A stretch of 64,000 bases of DNA, from assembly GCA_013365365.1 (NCBI GenBank), contig JABVXU010000004.1:545177-609176 (forward strand), read 5' to 3'. Under the pieces are notes generated by a model. The model saw nothing but the letters and a program-made list of their open reading frames with translations. It was not told the origin of the DNA and made no database searches. The position numbers were made by a program, and so were the translations under genes. The DNA comes from Cruorifilaria tuberocauda (Eukaryota > Nematoda > Chromadorea > Rhabditida > Onchocercidae). The first letter of the stretch is position 1. Every line of letters begins with the position of its first letter. Below, piece after piece: positions 52,101 through 64,000 of the stretch.

Positions 52101-52895
52101 CTGCTTATGATACACATCAATGATCTTCCTATTTATGAATTCTCAGACATAATGCCTCTAAATCAAGTTAAAACAAGAGCTGAAGAAATTGTAAAGAAAT
52201 GGAGAGAGGTTAGTTTTCTACATAATTTTTGCTGATTTTTTATCTCAATTATTTCCCATTTCTCAAAAGACCATCAAACGAAAATTTATTTGGAAAATTT
52301 TATGCTGCAGACGATACTTCGTCAGCAGTATGAAGTACGAATCAAAGCCACTCTTGGGCACAAAAAAGGCACTTATACAAACGGTGATTGCACCAATCAA
52401 GAAAGATTTTACAGTCGAAAGGCAATTTTGGAGGTTTGACAACTCTTGAATTTTGACATAGTGTTTCCTAATTACTTTTGCCGGCTAATGGAAAATTCCT
52501 TACTTTATTCCATCCATCTAAAAAAATCTCGCCTTTCAAGATTTTCACTCACTTTGCTTGTTTTATGAGTCCTTTGCATCTTCATTTCTTTTCATTTGTG
52601 AATTGTTTAGCTATTTTTTAATTATTGTACTATTTTAATGATTTCAATCTTTTGTAGAGATACTTCTTGTCATTTTAAATTAGTTTATCTTATAACATTT
52701 TTATCAATTTCTTCATAGTTTCCATTTATGCAATGGCGTTTCGATTCTTCTACGTAAAAAGCATTTCCATCTAGTGTAATTCCAGGTAGTGGTTTGGAAC
52801 GTTGCAAAAAGCTATCAGATCAGAAAAAAGGAAAGGAACGAATGAAACTACTGGGCTAGGTGCAAATCCCCAAAGAAGCATTTATCAATGTACTG
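49185..52895 (+). pseudogene. guf1: Broken GUF1 / LepA-type mitochondrial translation GTPase gene
   Basis: Remnants run in the order of GUF1 across the whole protein: [18 protein letters not shown] (49185 on), VTVKAQS (49281 on), [20 protein letters not shown] (49629-49739), IPIINKIDL (49817 on), ILHISAKNDTGIGDVLDAIV (50066-50176), YETYRGPMVSIVVHDGRISK (50370 on), LYAGQVGFI (50600 on), YPTDVTECNALRIALYKLAL (50880 on), FLEPMIKLTLL with EHVARLC (51500 on), PAKIELLMIHIN (52080 on), LRQQYEVRIKATLG (52318 on) and KGKERMKLLG with VQIPKEAFI (52827-52895). Lesions include the deleted switch-I region, the catalytic His of AHVDHGKS changed to Arg (49227-49229), the DTPGH Asp changed to Gly (49650), a lost donor after 49739 (GA for GT), a TAG at 50367-50369 and a TAG at 52857-52859. 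Introns persist, so this is an unprocessed pseudogene. Confidence 0.9.
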
Positions 52896-54341
52896 CAGAG
52901 ATAGTAAGGCTTACTTGATTCCTGTGTAGATATTGAAAGCATTGAAAGATACAGCTTGGTGAGAATGCAGTGGTATGTTGATGAATGAAATCGAAATGGA
53001 GTTATTCTGACAGTAACATCAGAGATCGCTACTATTGTTTTTTCTCTGACGTTATGTTATCATTTTTCATTGATGTGATTTAAATGTTTTTTTTTTGGGT
53101 TTTTTGTGACTAGTGGGGTGTAATTAATAAATACAAAGTAGCCGTTTTAAGCCGGCATTTCAAATGATGAATTAAAGTGAAAAGCAATCATTGATGCTGG
53201 CAGTTTTTTTTTGTCCCTGTAAATAATATCCGATTTCATGAATAATAAATATTGGAAAAATTCGGTTTCAGATTAAAATACAGGTTTCAGTTTCCACTTT
53301 TTTTGAAAAAAGCTTCATCCAACTTTTTTGAAAAAGGTTTGAGAGATGTTTTTATTGGCAAATTTTAACATGTTAATATTTGATTTTGTCATTATAAGAT
53401 ATTTAGTAAGAAATCACTTTTGGAAATTTTTTATATATTGAGGAGAAAACAAAATTGATTCTATAGTCTTCTAGCAGTTAGTCTGAAATCAGTAACATGG
53501 ATCTGTTGGAAGTAATATGAAAACTGCTGTTCAAATAAGAATATCTATATATAATATTTTTATTGATTATGAAAAGTGTATATATTTGTGATGCAATCTC
53601 ATCCATATATCTAAAATAAAATATATAAAATACGTCTTTATAGCGAAATATTTTTTTACATTGTATTGACTAGCTTGCCAACTGTTGCAATCAGAGAAGA
53701 TTGTGGTGTAAAGTGAAGTGCGGTTGCTGGTTTTCAGCTTTTAATGATTTATTTTGCATAATTTGTTTCATATTGTATTATACAGGTTTGTTTAGTAATA
53801 TAGTAATATTCCAGACCTGAAAGAATAGATGCTGGCATGAGTGGTAGATAGCTTAAAATCGTCCTTCATTAAGCAGTCGTAGGAGGCATCTTCATTTTTT
53901 GATGATATTCACGAAGATATGGGACATGCGTGACATGAGGGCTGCAGATGTACCATGTCTGTGTGTCTGAATATTAACATTTGCGATGTTATCTTCTCGA
54001 TAAATTTCTCTGTAGCGGAGAGATTCGCGCTTGTTGACCGTTTCGATCATCATTTGGTGAGAGAGCTTGGTCAAGTACGGAATTGTCTATATTATCGTTT
54101 TTTTCTTTGTCAATTTAAAATAACTCAGAATGGAAATAGCTGGAAATTATAGATATTTCTCAACTTCTGTGTAGGAGAAGTTAAGGAGATAGCATGTTAG
54201 AACAGCATGCACTCGAAGTGAGGAGCATTAAATAGGAAGTAGATTAAAATCTGTGATGTACTGAAAACCATATGTAATTTTATGAGCACACATATTTGCA
54301 TATTTTTTATTACTTGATATTTTTCAGCTATAAATTGATTC
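52896..54341. other. Intergenic region upstream of the tetraspanin gene
   Basis: AT-rich sequence without a gene. A slightly GC-richer stretch at 53860-54080 lies at a suitable distance to be the tetraspanin promoter and 5' UTR. A TTTTCAG acceptor at 54321-54327 just precedes the start codon and could receive a spliced leader or 5' exon. Confidence 0.5.
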
Positions 54342-56214
54342 ATGATGTCTAGAAGGAATCGTCTGCGACGAGTGATATTTAGCGAGAAAAGTTGTTGTGA
54401 TATACGGCTGCTTCAAATGATCATTTATTTTTTTACTTTCCTTTTCTATGTTGGTTTCTTGTATTTTATTACATACATATTTATGTTTCACCATTTTGCG
54501 TGACATATTGGAACTTGGCAATTTTAAAATTTCAAAGGCAGTCTCAACTTTTTGAATTTTAAATGAAAATGTCAGTAGAATTCAGTTTAAATATAGATCT
54601 AGACTATTGATATTTCACTGCAGATCAGTGCTATGGTACTTATCGGATTGGCAATATGGACTTATATCGTGAAATATACAATGATTGGCTCTTTACTGTA
54701 CAGCAAGAGGTATCTACAAAGCGTCATTCTATGCTTCGTTGTCGGTTTATCTGTATTTGTTGTAGCTTCTTTAGGTTGCTGGGCCATTTCAAAAAAAAAA
54801 CAACTGCTGTTGTTATTGGTTGGTATTGTTTATTATAGTTCATGTGTTGCTTAAAATATCGGTTTCATGCCTTTTTTTTTATAATCAACTATAAGAATCA
54901 TATATAGTCTTCGCTCTGTGTTTTTGTCTACCAGTATATGCATCTTGATTTTTAAATAAGGTAGTTAGAATAAGACGATTATCGATTTTATAATAAAATA
55001 CACTTCAGTTATTTTTTTCAGTATTCCATTTTGATATTACTTACAATGTTGATGGAATTTGCGCTATGTATTATGACATATGCTTACATTGAGCACCTTG
55101 AAAGTAATCTTGGAACAACTTTGCTTACGTCAATTATTCGCGATCACTCTGAACGTGATGATATTTCTCATGCACTCCAATATTTACATCAGCAGGTGAA
55201 ATACATTTGTTAGACAGAATTAGCGCTAATTTTTATGGCATAGGTTACGCTAAATGTCTTGAGAGTAATCGTGTAATAACTTTATATTGTTCGTCCAGAT
55301 GGCATCGTTAATTTTATTAGATTCTGATGGTATCAATTAAGAAGTTAAATTTATCAGTTCGGTATGTCTATTTCTAAAGGATATCTCTTGTGATATCTCT
55401 TGTTTATCTTTTATAGGGTCGCTGTTGTGGCTCTCAGTCTTTTGAAGACTGGCGTGATTCTGTTTGGTGGCAGAAAGTGAATAGCATAGCTGAACTCAAG
55501 CAGCGCTCTTTTGATTTGGCTGTACCCGACTTCTGCTGCCGCTCAGAGAAACTGAACTGTGGACGTCGAGATCATCCGTCTAATATTTATTATAATGTAG
55601 GTTGTTGCACATTTCAACTACTTATATTGTTTTTTATTAACTTTCCAAAATTCTCGTTCAGTCATGATAGAAGGGTTTTCCAAAAAGTTAAGTTCTACCT
55701 GTTTATTTTGCATTCGACGGTTTTCTTCGCTAAATTTTTTCTCGTTCAAAATTTATTAGCAGGTTTTTATGGAATTTCCAGGGATGTTTAAATTATTTAA
55801 TGAAAATGATGAAGGAACAGCTGCTAATCATATGTGGTGCTACATTTGCACTTGTAGTTGTGCAGGTTTTTTCTTGATTTTGTTACTACCTTTTAATACT
55901 GAGTGCGCTAAAGAAATATTTGCAGCAAACTGAACAAAATTCGACTGGACAAAACTTTTTTACCATATCTTTTGTGTAACATTTTTATCCAGTTTTCGGT
56001 TAACAAGAAGTGTTATCAAAGATTAGAACTTCTCGTTTAGAGAAGAGATGAGCTTCAGTAATTGTGACACAGAAAATATGACACGTTTTTTCTATTTTTC
56101 CAGTTATTTGGCATGGGTTTTGCTGTATTTTTATATGCGAAGTGGCGAGAGTTTCGACCTGTAAGCTCTAACAGCAAGCGAATATGCGATGAGACTATCA
56201 TGTATTCTGTATAA
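54342..56214 (+). CDS. Tetraspanin, CD151-like six-cysteine type
   Basis: Exons 54342-54449, 54624-54818, 55022-55195, 55417-55596, 55782-55865 and 56104-56214 join in phase 0 to 283 residues. Four membrane spans are visible: about 24-48 (IIYFFTFLFY joined to ISAMVLIGLAIW), 66-88, 102-120 (SILILLTMLMEFALCIMTYAY) and one near the C-terminus (LLIICGATFALVVV joined to LFGMGFAVF). The large extracellular loop has GRCCGSQSFEDWRDSVWW, VPDFCCRS, LNCGRRDHPSNIYYN and GC, very like the CD151/TSPAN11 loop, with six cysteines for three disulphides. Tetraspanins organise integrins and other receptors in membrane microdomains. The N-terminus is longer and more basic (MMSRRNRLRRV) than in vertebrate homologues. 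Two donors are non-standard, GTTGGT after both exon 1 and exon 2, but the joins reproduce conserved spans. Confidence 0.9.
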
Positions 56215-58072
56215 AAATTTTTTTTGTTAGTTTGCACTAAACTCAAAAGTATAAGGAATATAAGTTAACATAATATTTTCAAGCATACACAATAATCAAA
56301 TTCAGAAAAAAATATTTCTTATTCTGACATTTAAAGTTAATTTATAAACTCATAATATCAATATCTCCATCATATTAAATATACTGTTGCTGTTGCTTTT
56401 TTTTGTGTGTTGTTATATGTTGCTTGCAACTTTCATCGCTTATCAATTTATTAATCAAGTGTAAAGCTCGTCGTGAAAATTTTCCGAAAATGCCAACTTT
56501 AATGCGTTGCATTTAATTCTTCTCCGGAATCTCATCTGTTGGCTACAACCATCTTTTTAAATTGCTTTTGCTATTTGCTGTTGCTTTGTTAATTAGCATT
56601 TGGAACTTCAAAATCTTATCAAGAATTTCTTGTTGTTACTTAAGAAGAAATTAGTGTGATTGATGTGTAAACCACTTTATTAAAACACTATGAGCACTGA
56701 GACATGCGTTGTATAGTTTTGTCTCTCAAATGTAATAGTTTTTTGATGGATCTTAACAATGTTTTAACAAAAGCTGTACGTCATAATTTTGGTTTATGTC
56801 ATACATTTTTCTTAGAAGTTCGGGATCAATTTTGCGTCATCAGTTTGTTTTGCATCCTCAAATGAATTCTGCGTAGAATAGTCTGTAAACTGCAAGTTGT
56901 GATTAAAAATACTTAAGAATGAATTCAATGCTTATCTTTCTATCTATATTCGATTTGTATCAAAAAAATTGAAAACAATTAGAAAGAAATTGAGCGGAAT
57001 GTAAATTATCGTGAAAATATGGTGAATTTATTTGAAAAGCAGATTCCATTGAAAAAACTTTCCAGTTTTATATCGTATGCAGAGAAAATTAGCGAAATAT
57101 ATTGAAGTGCATTTCTTAAGGATGAATTTTATCATGGCAGATGTTATAAAAAGATAGAACTTCAGATCTAATCTTTTCCTTCTTTGAATTCGACTTTGAA
57201 ACCATTCAAAAGTGGATGTGCAGAGGAGAATAAATCGACAATCTTTTTAGCAGGATACTTAACTTCAAACAACTATGAATACTGGTTGATTTCGAAACTT
57301 TTATGGAATTCACAAAGATCCATTAATTAATCGCAAACTTGTTTAAAAGTTGAATGTGTCTTTATGGCAGGAATGTTAGAACAATGGATTAATTGATGGT
57401 TGATAAGAACATTATTGTAACGATGATCAGCAATGAATTTCAGAAAGATGAAGATTGGGAAACTCATTTGATATGCAGGGAAAGCGCATTTATTTTCATA
57501 CTTGCAATTGATATGATCAATAAGTCTGATCCGTTGTGTGAAAAATTTGTAAGTAGTAGTTTTCATATTTCCATCTGTAATACTGAGATTTCAGAAAAGA
57601 GAGTGAAAGAAAGAGTTGCTCATGAAGTTTGGTTAAGCAATTTGAAAAATTCAAACAAGCTAATTAAGCAAAGGAAGAAGAAGGGAGAATATTGGACGAA
57701 GAGAAAGGATGAAAGCGCCCGAGTTAGTGGGAATCACCTTAGGGATTTGTTGGAGACCTGCTTTCCAGACTACATCAGCCCATAACCAGGATTCACTAGG
57801 GAATTACTGCTATGTGTTACAAGCTAGCTTCATATATTGCCCAGTTCAAGTTGTCATCTCCCCCGTCCTTTCTTCCATTCTCTTCCCCCGTCTTTCCCAT
57901 TTCATCCATTCTAGTTAACCGATCTTTAAGTTTGCTTCCTACCTCAAGTTTCCTCTAATATTCTTAATCATCTTTTTAGTGAACACTTTCCGTGCAGAAT
58001 CTATGTGCTGAGATCTATTGATATCAGAAGTCTTTTTCGTTATTTTGGGAGGTGAAAAATCATAAATCAATC
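56215..58072. other. Intergenic region with one unassigned open frame
   Basis: Besides AT-rich sequence, a 130-codon plus-strand frame lies at 57393-57785. It is Lys/Glu-rich and ends LLETCFPDYISP, with no recognisable domain and an overlapping antisense frame. A pyrimidine-rich stretch at 57840-57960 is probably the promoter region of the zinc-finger gene. Confidence 0.5.
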
Positions 58073-61000
58073 ATGTCGATGAAAAGAAAGCAATTTAAGC
58101 CAAAAGCATTCAAAGGTATAAATTTGTTTATTTAAAATTCTCATTTATTCTCTATTTCTAAGAATTTGAATAAATTTTCAATCACATCTAAAAATTCCCA
58201 CAAAAGAAACAGTAAATCTGAACTCAAATATGCTATAAATCTTAGTTTTAGTAAGCGCTCTTCATTTATTCTATAAATCTTAGATTTCATTACATTCACT
58301 GAAATAATGAAATTTTGTCATTTCTTCGTTACATTCTACCATTTTCATCTCACGATACCATCACTGAATATCGGTCTTAATTTTTACCGGAAATGACGAA
58401 CATTGTCTAAAAGCGGTAGATTATTCCAACAACATAGTTGTGTTTTATCAATTGTTCAAATAGGATTAAGATTTTCGGTGGCTTTCCGTAAAGCTTGAAC
58501 TTTCGGTAGCTTTAAGGACATTTTGTTTTGCTTGAATTTTTCTGTGACATCTTCGAACTCATTCTGTATCATTCTAGTTATAATCTTGCATAAATTGAAT
58601 TTAGCGATTGGTAATTAACCAAGCTACTATTCGGTTACTCATTCTTTTAGTTTTTTAGTTCATTAGTTACTCGAGAAAAGTATTTTATAAATAAAATCAT
58701 TTCAAAATATTTCAGACGGCGAAGCAGTTAGTTATGATTATGATGCTTTAAATAAGGAGCAAGAAGTACAGGAGAAGAAAAGGTCTGTTGTGTCGAATTA
58801 TAAATACGAAATTGTTGATGAAATGGAAAGTGATTGTAAATTTGTCTGTGACAAATGCACATGCACATGTTTTTTGAGTACAGAAATTAGTTTGAACAAA
58901 TAATTATTATTAATGATAGATGATTACAACTACTATTAGTTAAAACAAACCTTATCATATAATTTCGTTTATTTGAATGAAAGAGGAACCCACTCATGTT
59001 TTAACTTTTTAAGAAAACAAAAAAGTGATAGCGAATCAGGAATAGATGGTAAAGTGATGAATTCTCCAGAATCGTACTTTTCGATCAAAGCTATAGACAT
59101 GGGAATAATTTGCTGTTTCTGTGGTATTAAGTTTGATGATATCAAGACACTGCAGAATCATACATTGCAAAATCATCAGGTATGCACACTTTCAAATGGA
59201 ATAAGGATGCTACAACTAATCCATCCTAATCTATCATCCATTGCTCAGTTAATTTTACTTCCTTCTTCATTTTTCCTTAATTTTCATATTTTCAAATGTA
59301 AGTCTGTTATCGATAAATTCATCATTAACTCATTTATTCTTAGCTTCAGGAATTATTGCCTGAGGCATTTGTTTAGAAATCCCCAAAAAATTTGATTTTT
59401 CGAGAAAATATAGGATAATTTACAAATGATTGTTATATTCTATCAGTACTTGTTTATTATTTCAGCAAAAACAAAAAATTGTTAAAGTGGAAAATGAGGA
59501 AAATGATGCAATATCACTGAATAACGAAGTATATATTCTTTTTCATTTATTAGCCAAATATATTTATGGAAGTGAAAATTTTGAAGATCGATTAAAACTC
59601 ATATTAAGTTTAAAATGCCAAGCAGAAAGAATAGTGACACAAAAAGTACTGCTGCATAGAAATTCAGAAAACTCATCTGGTTTATCTTCATGCAAAATGA
59701 ATTTATATAAGATTAAATTGGAATGCTCTCAGATTTGTCGAAGCAGTAATGGAGGTCCATCATTGGTATGTCAACAGTGTGATATGATATTGCACAGTTT
59801 TGCTGAATTTGGTTATCATATGCGAACGCATTTAATCAGTAAAGATTGTGAACAGAAGTGCAATCTTTGCAATGCAACCTTCACTGATCCCATTGTAATT
59901 CAGCTTTTTTCCTTAAAAAAATGATGAATCTAATATTAAGGAAATATTCTTTAGAAATTATGTTTTCTTTTTTTATTTTTCAATTTTGGTTGCGAAAAGA
60001 TACTGCAATTCATCTATACAACAATTAATGGCGATTTTGCTTCCATTTATCTAACAATTTCTCTTAGATTCGAATATCACATATTGTGGAACATTTTATG
60101 GAGAACAGCATCCGTATACAATGTAAAGAATGTCCGGCTCTACCATTTTATAATTTTCAACAAATTCGACAACATTACTTCGATGCGCACTTAGAGATAT
60201 TATATCGCTGCGCTATATGTCATCAAATATTCAGCAGCCAAAATCGTTTTCAGGTGCAATAATTTAGAAATGTCTTTTGTGAATGCAATCAGATATTGAT
60301 AATATGTAATCAAATCCACGAAATTTAAGAAAAAGCCTAGGAGTAAGCAATCAATGACGATATCCGGAAATGTTGGATATTTCGGTACTAAATGAAACTT
60401 AAATATCTTATTTTAAATGATCATTTCGTTAAATTCAGGAACACTCCGTAGCCCATATTGAAGAAGTTTTTCGATATTATTGTACAGCTTGTAGTATTCC
60501 ATTTGAAACCCGCGATCTTTTGGCTATCCATGTACAGCTAATTCATGATCGACCTTCTGCTACTTCAACGAGTAACAGTTCACAGAAAGATTCATCGGAT
60601 GACAGTTTCTGCAAGCAACAGATCATCTCTGAAGTCATTATTCCTTTCACAATTTTCAGCCAACCATTGATGATATCTGGATTTCGAATTTTAAGTATTG
60701 AATAATCCATAATAATAGTCAATTTAGTTAAGAATATTTTAATAGATTATTAATATTTGAAAAAACGTTGACATTTAACATTATAATTAAAAGAAATTGT
60801 ATGTTCAGTATTTCAATTCCAGCTAGGTATTAACAGGTAACAAAATTTCGTTCTCTCTTGAATTATATGATAATATCAAATCATTAGTTGCCGAAATTCA
60901 AAATCAACTAAATAATTGATAAGTTCGGATTTTTCAATACAGCCTGAAAGTCGTATGGTGAAATGTTTGGTGTGCGATATAAAATTTGAAAGTGAAGATG

Positions 61001-63019
61001 AACTGGACTTTCATCGACTCGTCGCACACTGCAAGGTATTCAGGATTTGTCTCTTAAACATTTTCGTTTTTAAGTTTTTCAATTTCGATATTTAACTTAT
61101 AAATTCATTTTATGCTTGCTCGTTTATCATTTCATTTGAAAAATTATTTTTGTATTTCGTTGCAATCGGTTATCTTAGAAGAAATAAGTCAAAAATTTAT
61201 TTTTAAATGAATAAATGACTAATGAATATCTAATTTTGAACTCTGTTACCGTTCTCGATCTTCTAATTTCAAAGTTCGAAATTTTTAACCATTTTCCAGA
61301 AAAAGAAAAAATTTTCCTAGATACCTCGATCGAATCGTTGTGCAGATTGTCAAACACAAATTCAAACTATTACACACTTCAAGGATCATATTCGTGAGCA
61401 CGTACAAGACGAAAGTACCGTAGTCTGTATTATCTGCCGACAAACACTTCGTAATGATACACAAATTGATACTCATGCAAAATATCATTTGCAATTTAGT
61501 GATGATATCTCGGAATCGGATCGGCAATGTAATATATGTCAACAGGTTCCCTAATACAGTCGATTTATAAAACTTCTGTTCAATTCAACGAAAAAATTCT
61601 GATCTCTGTAAAGAATGTCCCATAATTTCAACAATGAAATGTCATATTTGAACATAACGGTACTTCCACACTATTTATTTGTCACTCGCTGATATCGCGG
61701 GATATGTAACTGCAGAATTAACTGATCCATTTTGTTGGTGTAGATACTTTCGATATTTGAGAAGATCGTTATAGCATTTCTGGAGACTTTCAATATTTAA
61801 GATCTTTGTAGCACTTCTCGAGCGAATTACTCGGATTACATATGATTGAACATTCGAGCAACGGAAGTTGTCCGTACTGTGACAGGCAGCTCCCGAATAT
61901 TGCCAGTTTATTAGCTCATATCGATTTGATACATTCCAATGTAGAAGCAATCTATCAATGCCGTAACTGTCAACAGACCTTTCACTTTGAATCTCAGCTA
62001 CAGCATCATAGTTGCCCAATTGTCGCACACGAAACACTTCTTAAGTTTGCTTTATTTCGATTAAAAAATTCTGATAATTTTAATTATCAAAATGAAACTT
62101 GCAATATTGCATGGATTCCAGTAATTGTAAAAGGCGATTTGTATTAATGTTCCACATTATAATTATAATTTAGTTCATTTCGAGAACGCATTTCATCAAT
62201 TTTGAACCAACAGCAAGCTTATAAATGTCCATATTGTCCTAAGGTTAATTGTTGCAATACTTTTTCTATAGTTTTTGTTAATTTTCAGTCCACTTTTTTT
62301 GTTACTATTTTTTTGCAACTAACCTTATGAGACATTTAAAACCCTTACTTCATTTCCCAGCTATCTTTTGAAAATTCAACACGAAAAACATTTTTGCGCA
62401 AATGGTCTCTCATTTATACAAAAAGAGAATATTGTCTGAAAAGAATGAGGTTGAATTGATGAAATTTCTGAAACAATTATTTAGAATTTTTGCAATTTCT
62501 CATTAAGATGTTTGGTTCTGAAAGCGCTCTCCAAGGTCACTCACATGTTCATTCAATAAAAGCGTTCCGCTGTGACCTCTGCGTGCTATCTTTTTCATCC
62601 AGTCAACGCCTTGAAACCCATCGTAAGAAGCATTTTGTGGAGAAAAATTTTACGTGTCAAATTTGCGATTTACAATTCCTAAAGTATGTAAAGCACTTCT
62701 ATCACTGTTTGTTAATATCATTATTAGCATTGATGTCTATCTGGTATTTCCTCTGGAATTCGAAAGCAAATATAGAGATTGTGATAGGGAAGATATGAAA
62801 ATTTGCAGCTGAAGAAATTTTTTTTCAATCGTATTTTTAATTCGACAAAAAATAAAAAGATTGAAGTCGTAGTCATATTCGTCTATGTATCTTACAAAGA
62901 GTATTATTGAAATTTGCTGCAATTTCAGCCATGACGATCTATTATTACACGTAAGAATGCACGGCGGTACTTTCACGCGATGTACAACGACTGAGCAAAT
63001 GACGACACGCTCTAACTAA
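58073..63019 (+). CDS. Multi-C2H2 zinc-finger transcription factor (about 15 fingers)
   Basis: Exons supported are 58073-58115, 58716-58782, 59014-59179, 59466-59894, 60068-60253, 60439-60633, 60943-61035, 61321-61545, 61812 to about 62142, 62174-62243, 62508-62683 and 62929-63019. Several splice sites fall inside fingers, and joining them restores exact C-x2-C-x12-H-x3-5-H spacing (for example CNLCNATFTDPI with IRISHIVEH, CPYCPK with MFGSESALQGH, and CDLQFL with NHDDLLLH). The N-terminus MSMKRKQFKPKAFK resembles the RRKQxxP motif that FOG, SALL and ZNF423/521 proteins use to bind the NuRD complex. The long finger array without KRAB or BTB suggests a ZNF423/521 (OAZ)-like regulator, but orthology is unproven. 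The 62142/62174 junction is the weakest, and a stretch after finger 12 is uncertain. An alternative exon-2 readthrough to a stop at about 58903 exists. Confidence 0.82.
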
Positions 63020-63062
63020 TTTCTTTCTTCTTTGTTGTTGTTCACTATTAATAGTTAATGAG

Positions 63063-63068
63063 AATAAA
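63063..63068 (+). terminator. Candidate polyadenylation signal (zinc-finger gene)
   Basis: AATAAA about 45 bp after the stop codon on the transcribed strand. Confidence 0.6.
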
Positions 63069-63647
63069 TTCTCAGATTAAATTAAGAACAATGTCAACGA
63101 AAATAGCGTTTTATTGCCATGTTAATGAGAAACGCTGAAAGGTGAAACACATATTTAACACTCTTTCTTTTTGCTTTATTGCTGAACAAACAAACTTTCA
63201 CTTTATCACAAAGAGACGCTTGCCCATCCTTCCAGATTTAAGGGCAAGATGTTCTAAATGTGAGGTTGTGAGACGAGAGTAAAGGTAAAAAGATCATGAT
63301 GGAGCTATGACTATTTCGCATAACTTAGTAGTTGTTATTCCAAGTCTCCGAAATAGACGCTTCTCATCAGAAACTAGTCAGCCAATTTGATAGCACGTGA
63401 TAAAGGAGCTTAGAAAACAATGAGCCTTCAGTACATTCCCACGGTGCAATCAATATCTTCAAGATGGTAATTGTTTTCATCATTGTTTAGCCAAATTACC
63501 CATTCACTTCACATCTGGCCACTCACTCAAAAGCTAAAAGATTACAAGGGGTCTTGGCTTCTCATCTTATCATCATCCCATCCCATTACGATGTTAACAG
63601 CGGTGAGTCATCCGTACAGGTGTATGTGTGTACGACGCAGCAATGCG

Positions 63648-63703
63648 TGATGTTGTGTGTGTGTATATGTGTCTGTCTGCCTGCGTGTGTGTCTGTGTCT
63701 GCA
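63648..63703. repeat. TG/CTG-rich low-complexity tract
   Basis: Alternating TG with TCTG and TGCG units inside the promoter-like island. It produces Cys/Val-rich shadow frames. Confidence 0.8.
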
Positions 63704-64000
63704 GATGTTTATACTTACATGATTCATTGCCATAGCTTCTTCCTCCCTGTATTCCGATACGCGATTATTCCGAATACTAGTAGCTCTGTTGAGGCAGTGA
63801 CAATGCCTCCTGTTAAACGAATACTCCATTGATTTTCTCACGTTACTGATGTTTCAGGTAGCTTGTAATTCTAATTCTATTCTTGAGAATTTAAGGTTTC
63901 AGCCGTAGACGTTGCATAGAATTGTTATTTACCAGGGCACTCATTAATAAACTTTAATGTCATTAATAATTCGAAAAATGGGAATTAAAATATAGCTGAT

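Larger units (their letters stand above)
63020..64000. other. 3' region of the zinc-finger gene and possible promoter of a further gene
   Basis: An AATAAA signal at 63063-63068 probably ends the zinc-finger transcript. Positions 63590-63800 are GC- and TG-rich (TG/CTG runs at about 63648-63703), like the other promoter-like islands in the window, and may serve a gene beyond the right edge. No coding sequence was identified. Confidence 0.5.

Noticed and set aside
1..64000. Search for transposons, CRISPR arrays, tRNA or rRNA genes
   Set aside because: No reverse-transcriptase or transposase motifs, long terminal repeats, regularly spaced repeats or RNA-gene cores were seen anywhere in the window.

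Overview
This 64 kb window is nuclear DNA from a nematode. The best fit is a filarial (clade III, Onchocercidae-type) worm. The base composition is strongly AT-rich, the genes are split into many short exons by AT-rich introns of roughly 50-900 bp, and splice acceptors are mostly TTTCAG or TTTTAG. The recognisable proteins are animal orthologues, with no bacterial operon, rRNA, tRNA or CRISPR features. The species call is an inference. Exon coordinates were worked out by hand from reading frame, splice phase and remembered family motifs, and no database search was run.

Layout. At 1-2346 (+) lies the 3' part of a ferrochelatase-like gene that keeps the animal [2Fe-2S] ligands but has no recognisable active-site exon. 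A complete NRBP-family pseudokinase gene occupies 6853-11457 (+). A p55-type MAGUK with a weak PDZ, an SH3 and a guanylate-kinase domain lies at 18687-24000 (+). It is convergent with an LST-2/ZFYVE28-type FYVE gene at 27160-32039 (-), whose first exon was not found. A complete electron-transfer-flavoprotein alpha gene follows at 35857-38938 (-).

From about 40.8 to 52.9 kb the window looks like a gene graveyard built around one apparently live gene. It holds a fragment of an immunoglobulin (I-set) muscle-type protein (40781-41418, +), a broken Tat-SF1/CUS2-like RNA-binding protein gene (42561-43750, -) and a broken mitochondrial GUF1/LepA GTPase gene (about 49185-52895, +). Between the last two is a ten-exon gene of unknown function that stays in frame throughout (44660-47628, +).

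The right end carries a CD151-like tetraspanin (54342-56214, +) and a poly-C2H2 zinc-finger gene with about 15 fingers and a KRKQ-type N-terminus resembling NuRD-binding motifs (58073-63019, +). A GC/TG-rich stretch near 63.6 kb may be the promoter of a further gene.

Functionally the genes are a mixture: signalling scaffolds (NRBP, MAGUK, LST-2, tetraspanin), mitochondrial metabolism (ETFA, the GUF1 relic), haem-related (ferrochelatase-like) and nuclear regulation (zinc-finger protein, Tat-SF1 relic). Nothing suggests they are co-regulated. The most interesting points are the three decaying genes, the ferrochelatase-like locus with an internal partial duplication, two GC-AG introns, and the uncharacterised gene at 44.7-47.6 kb.
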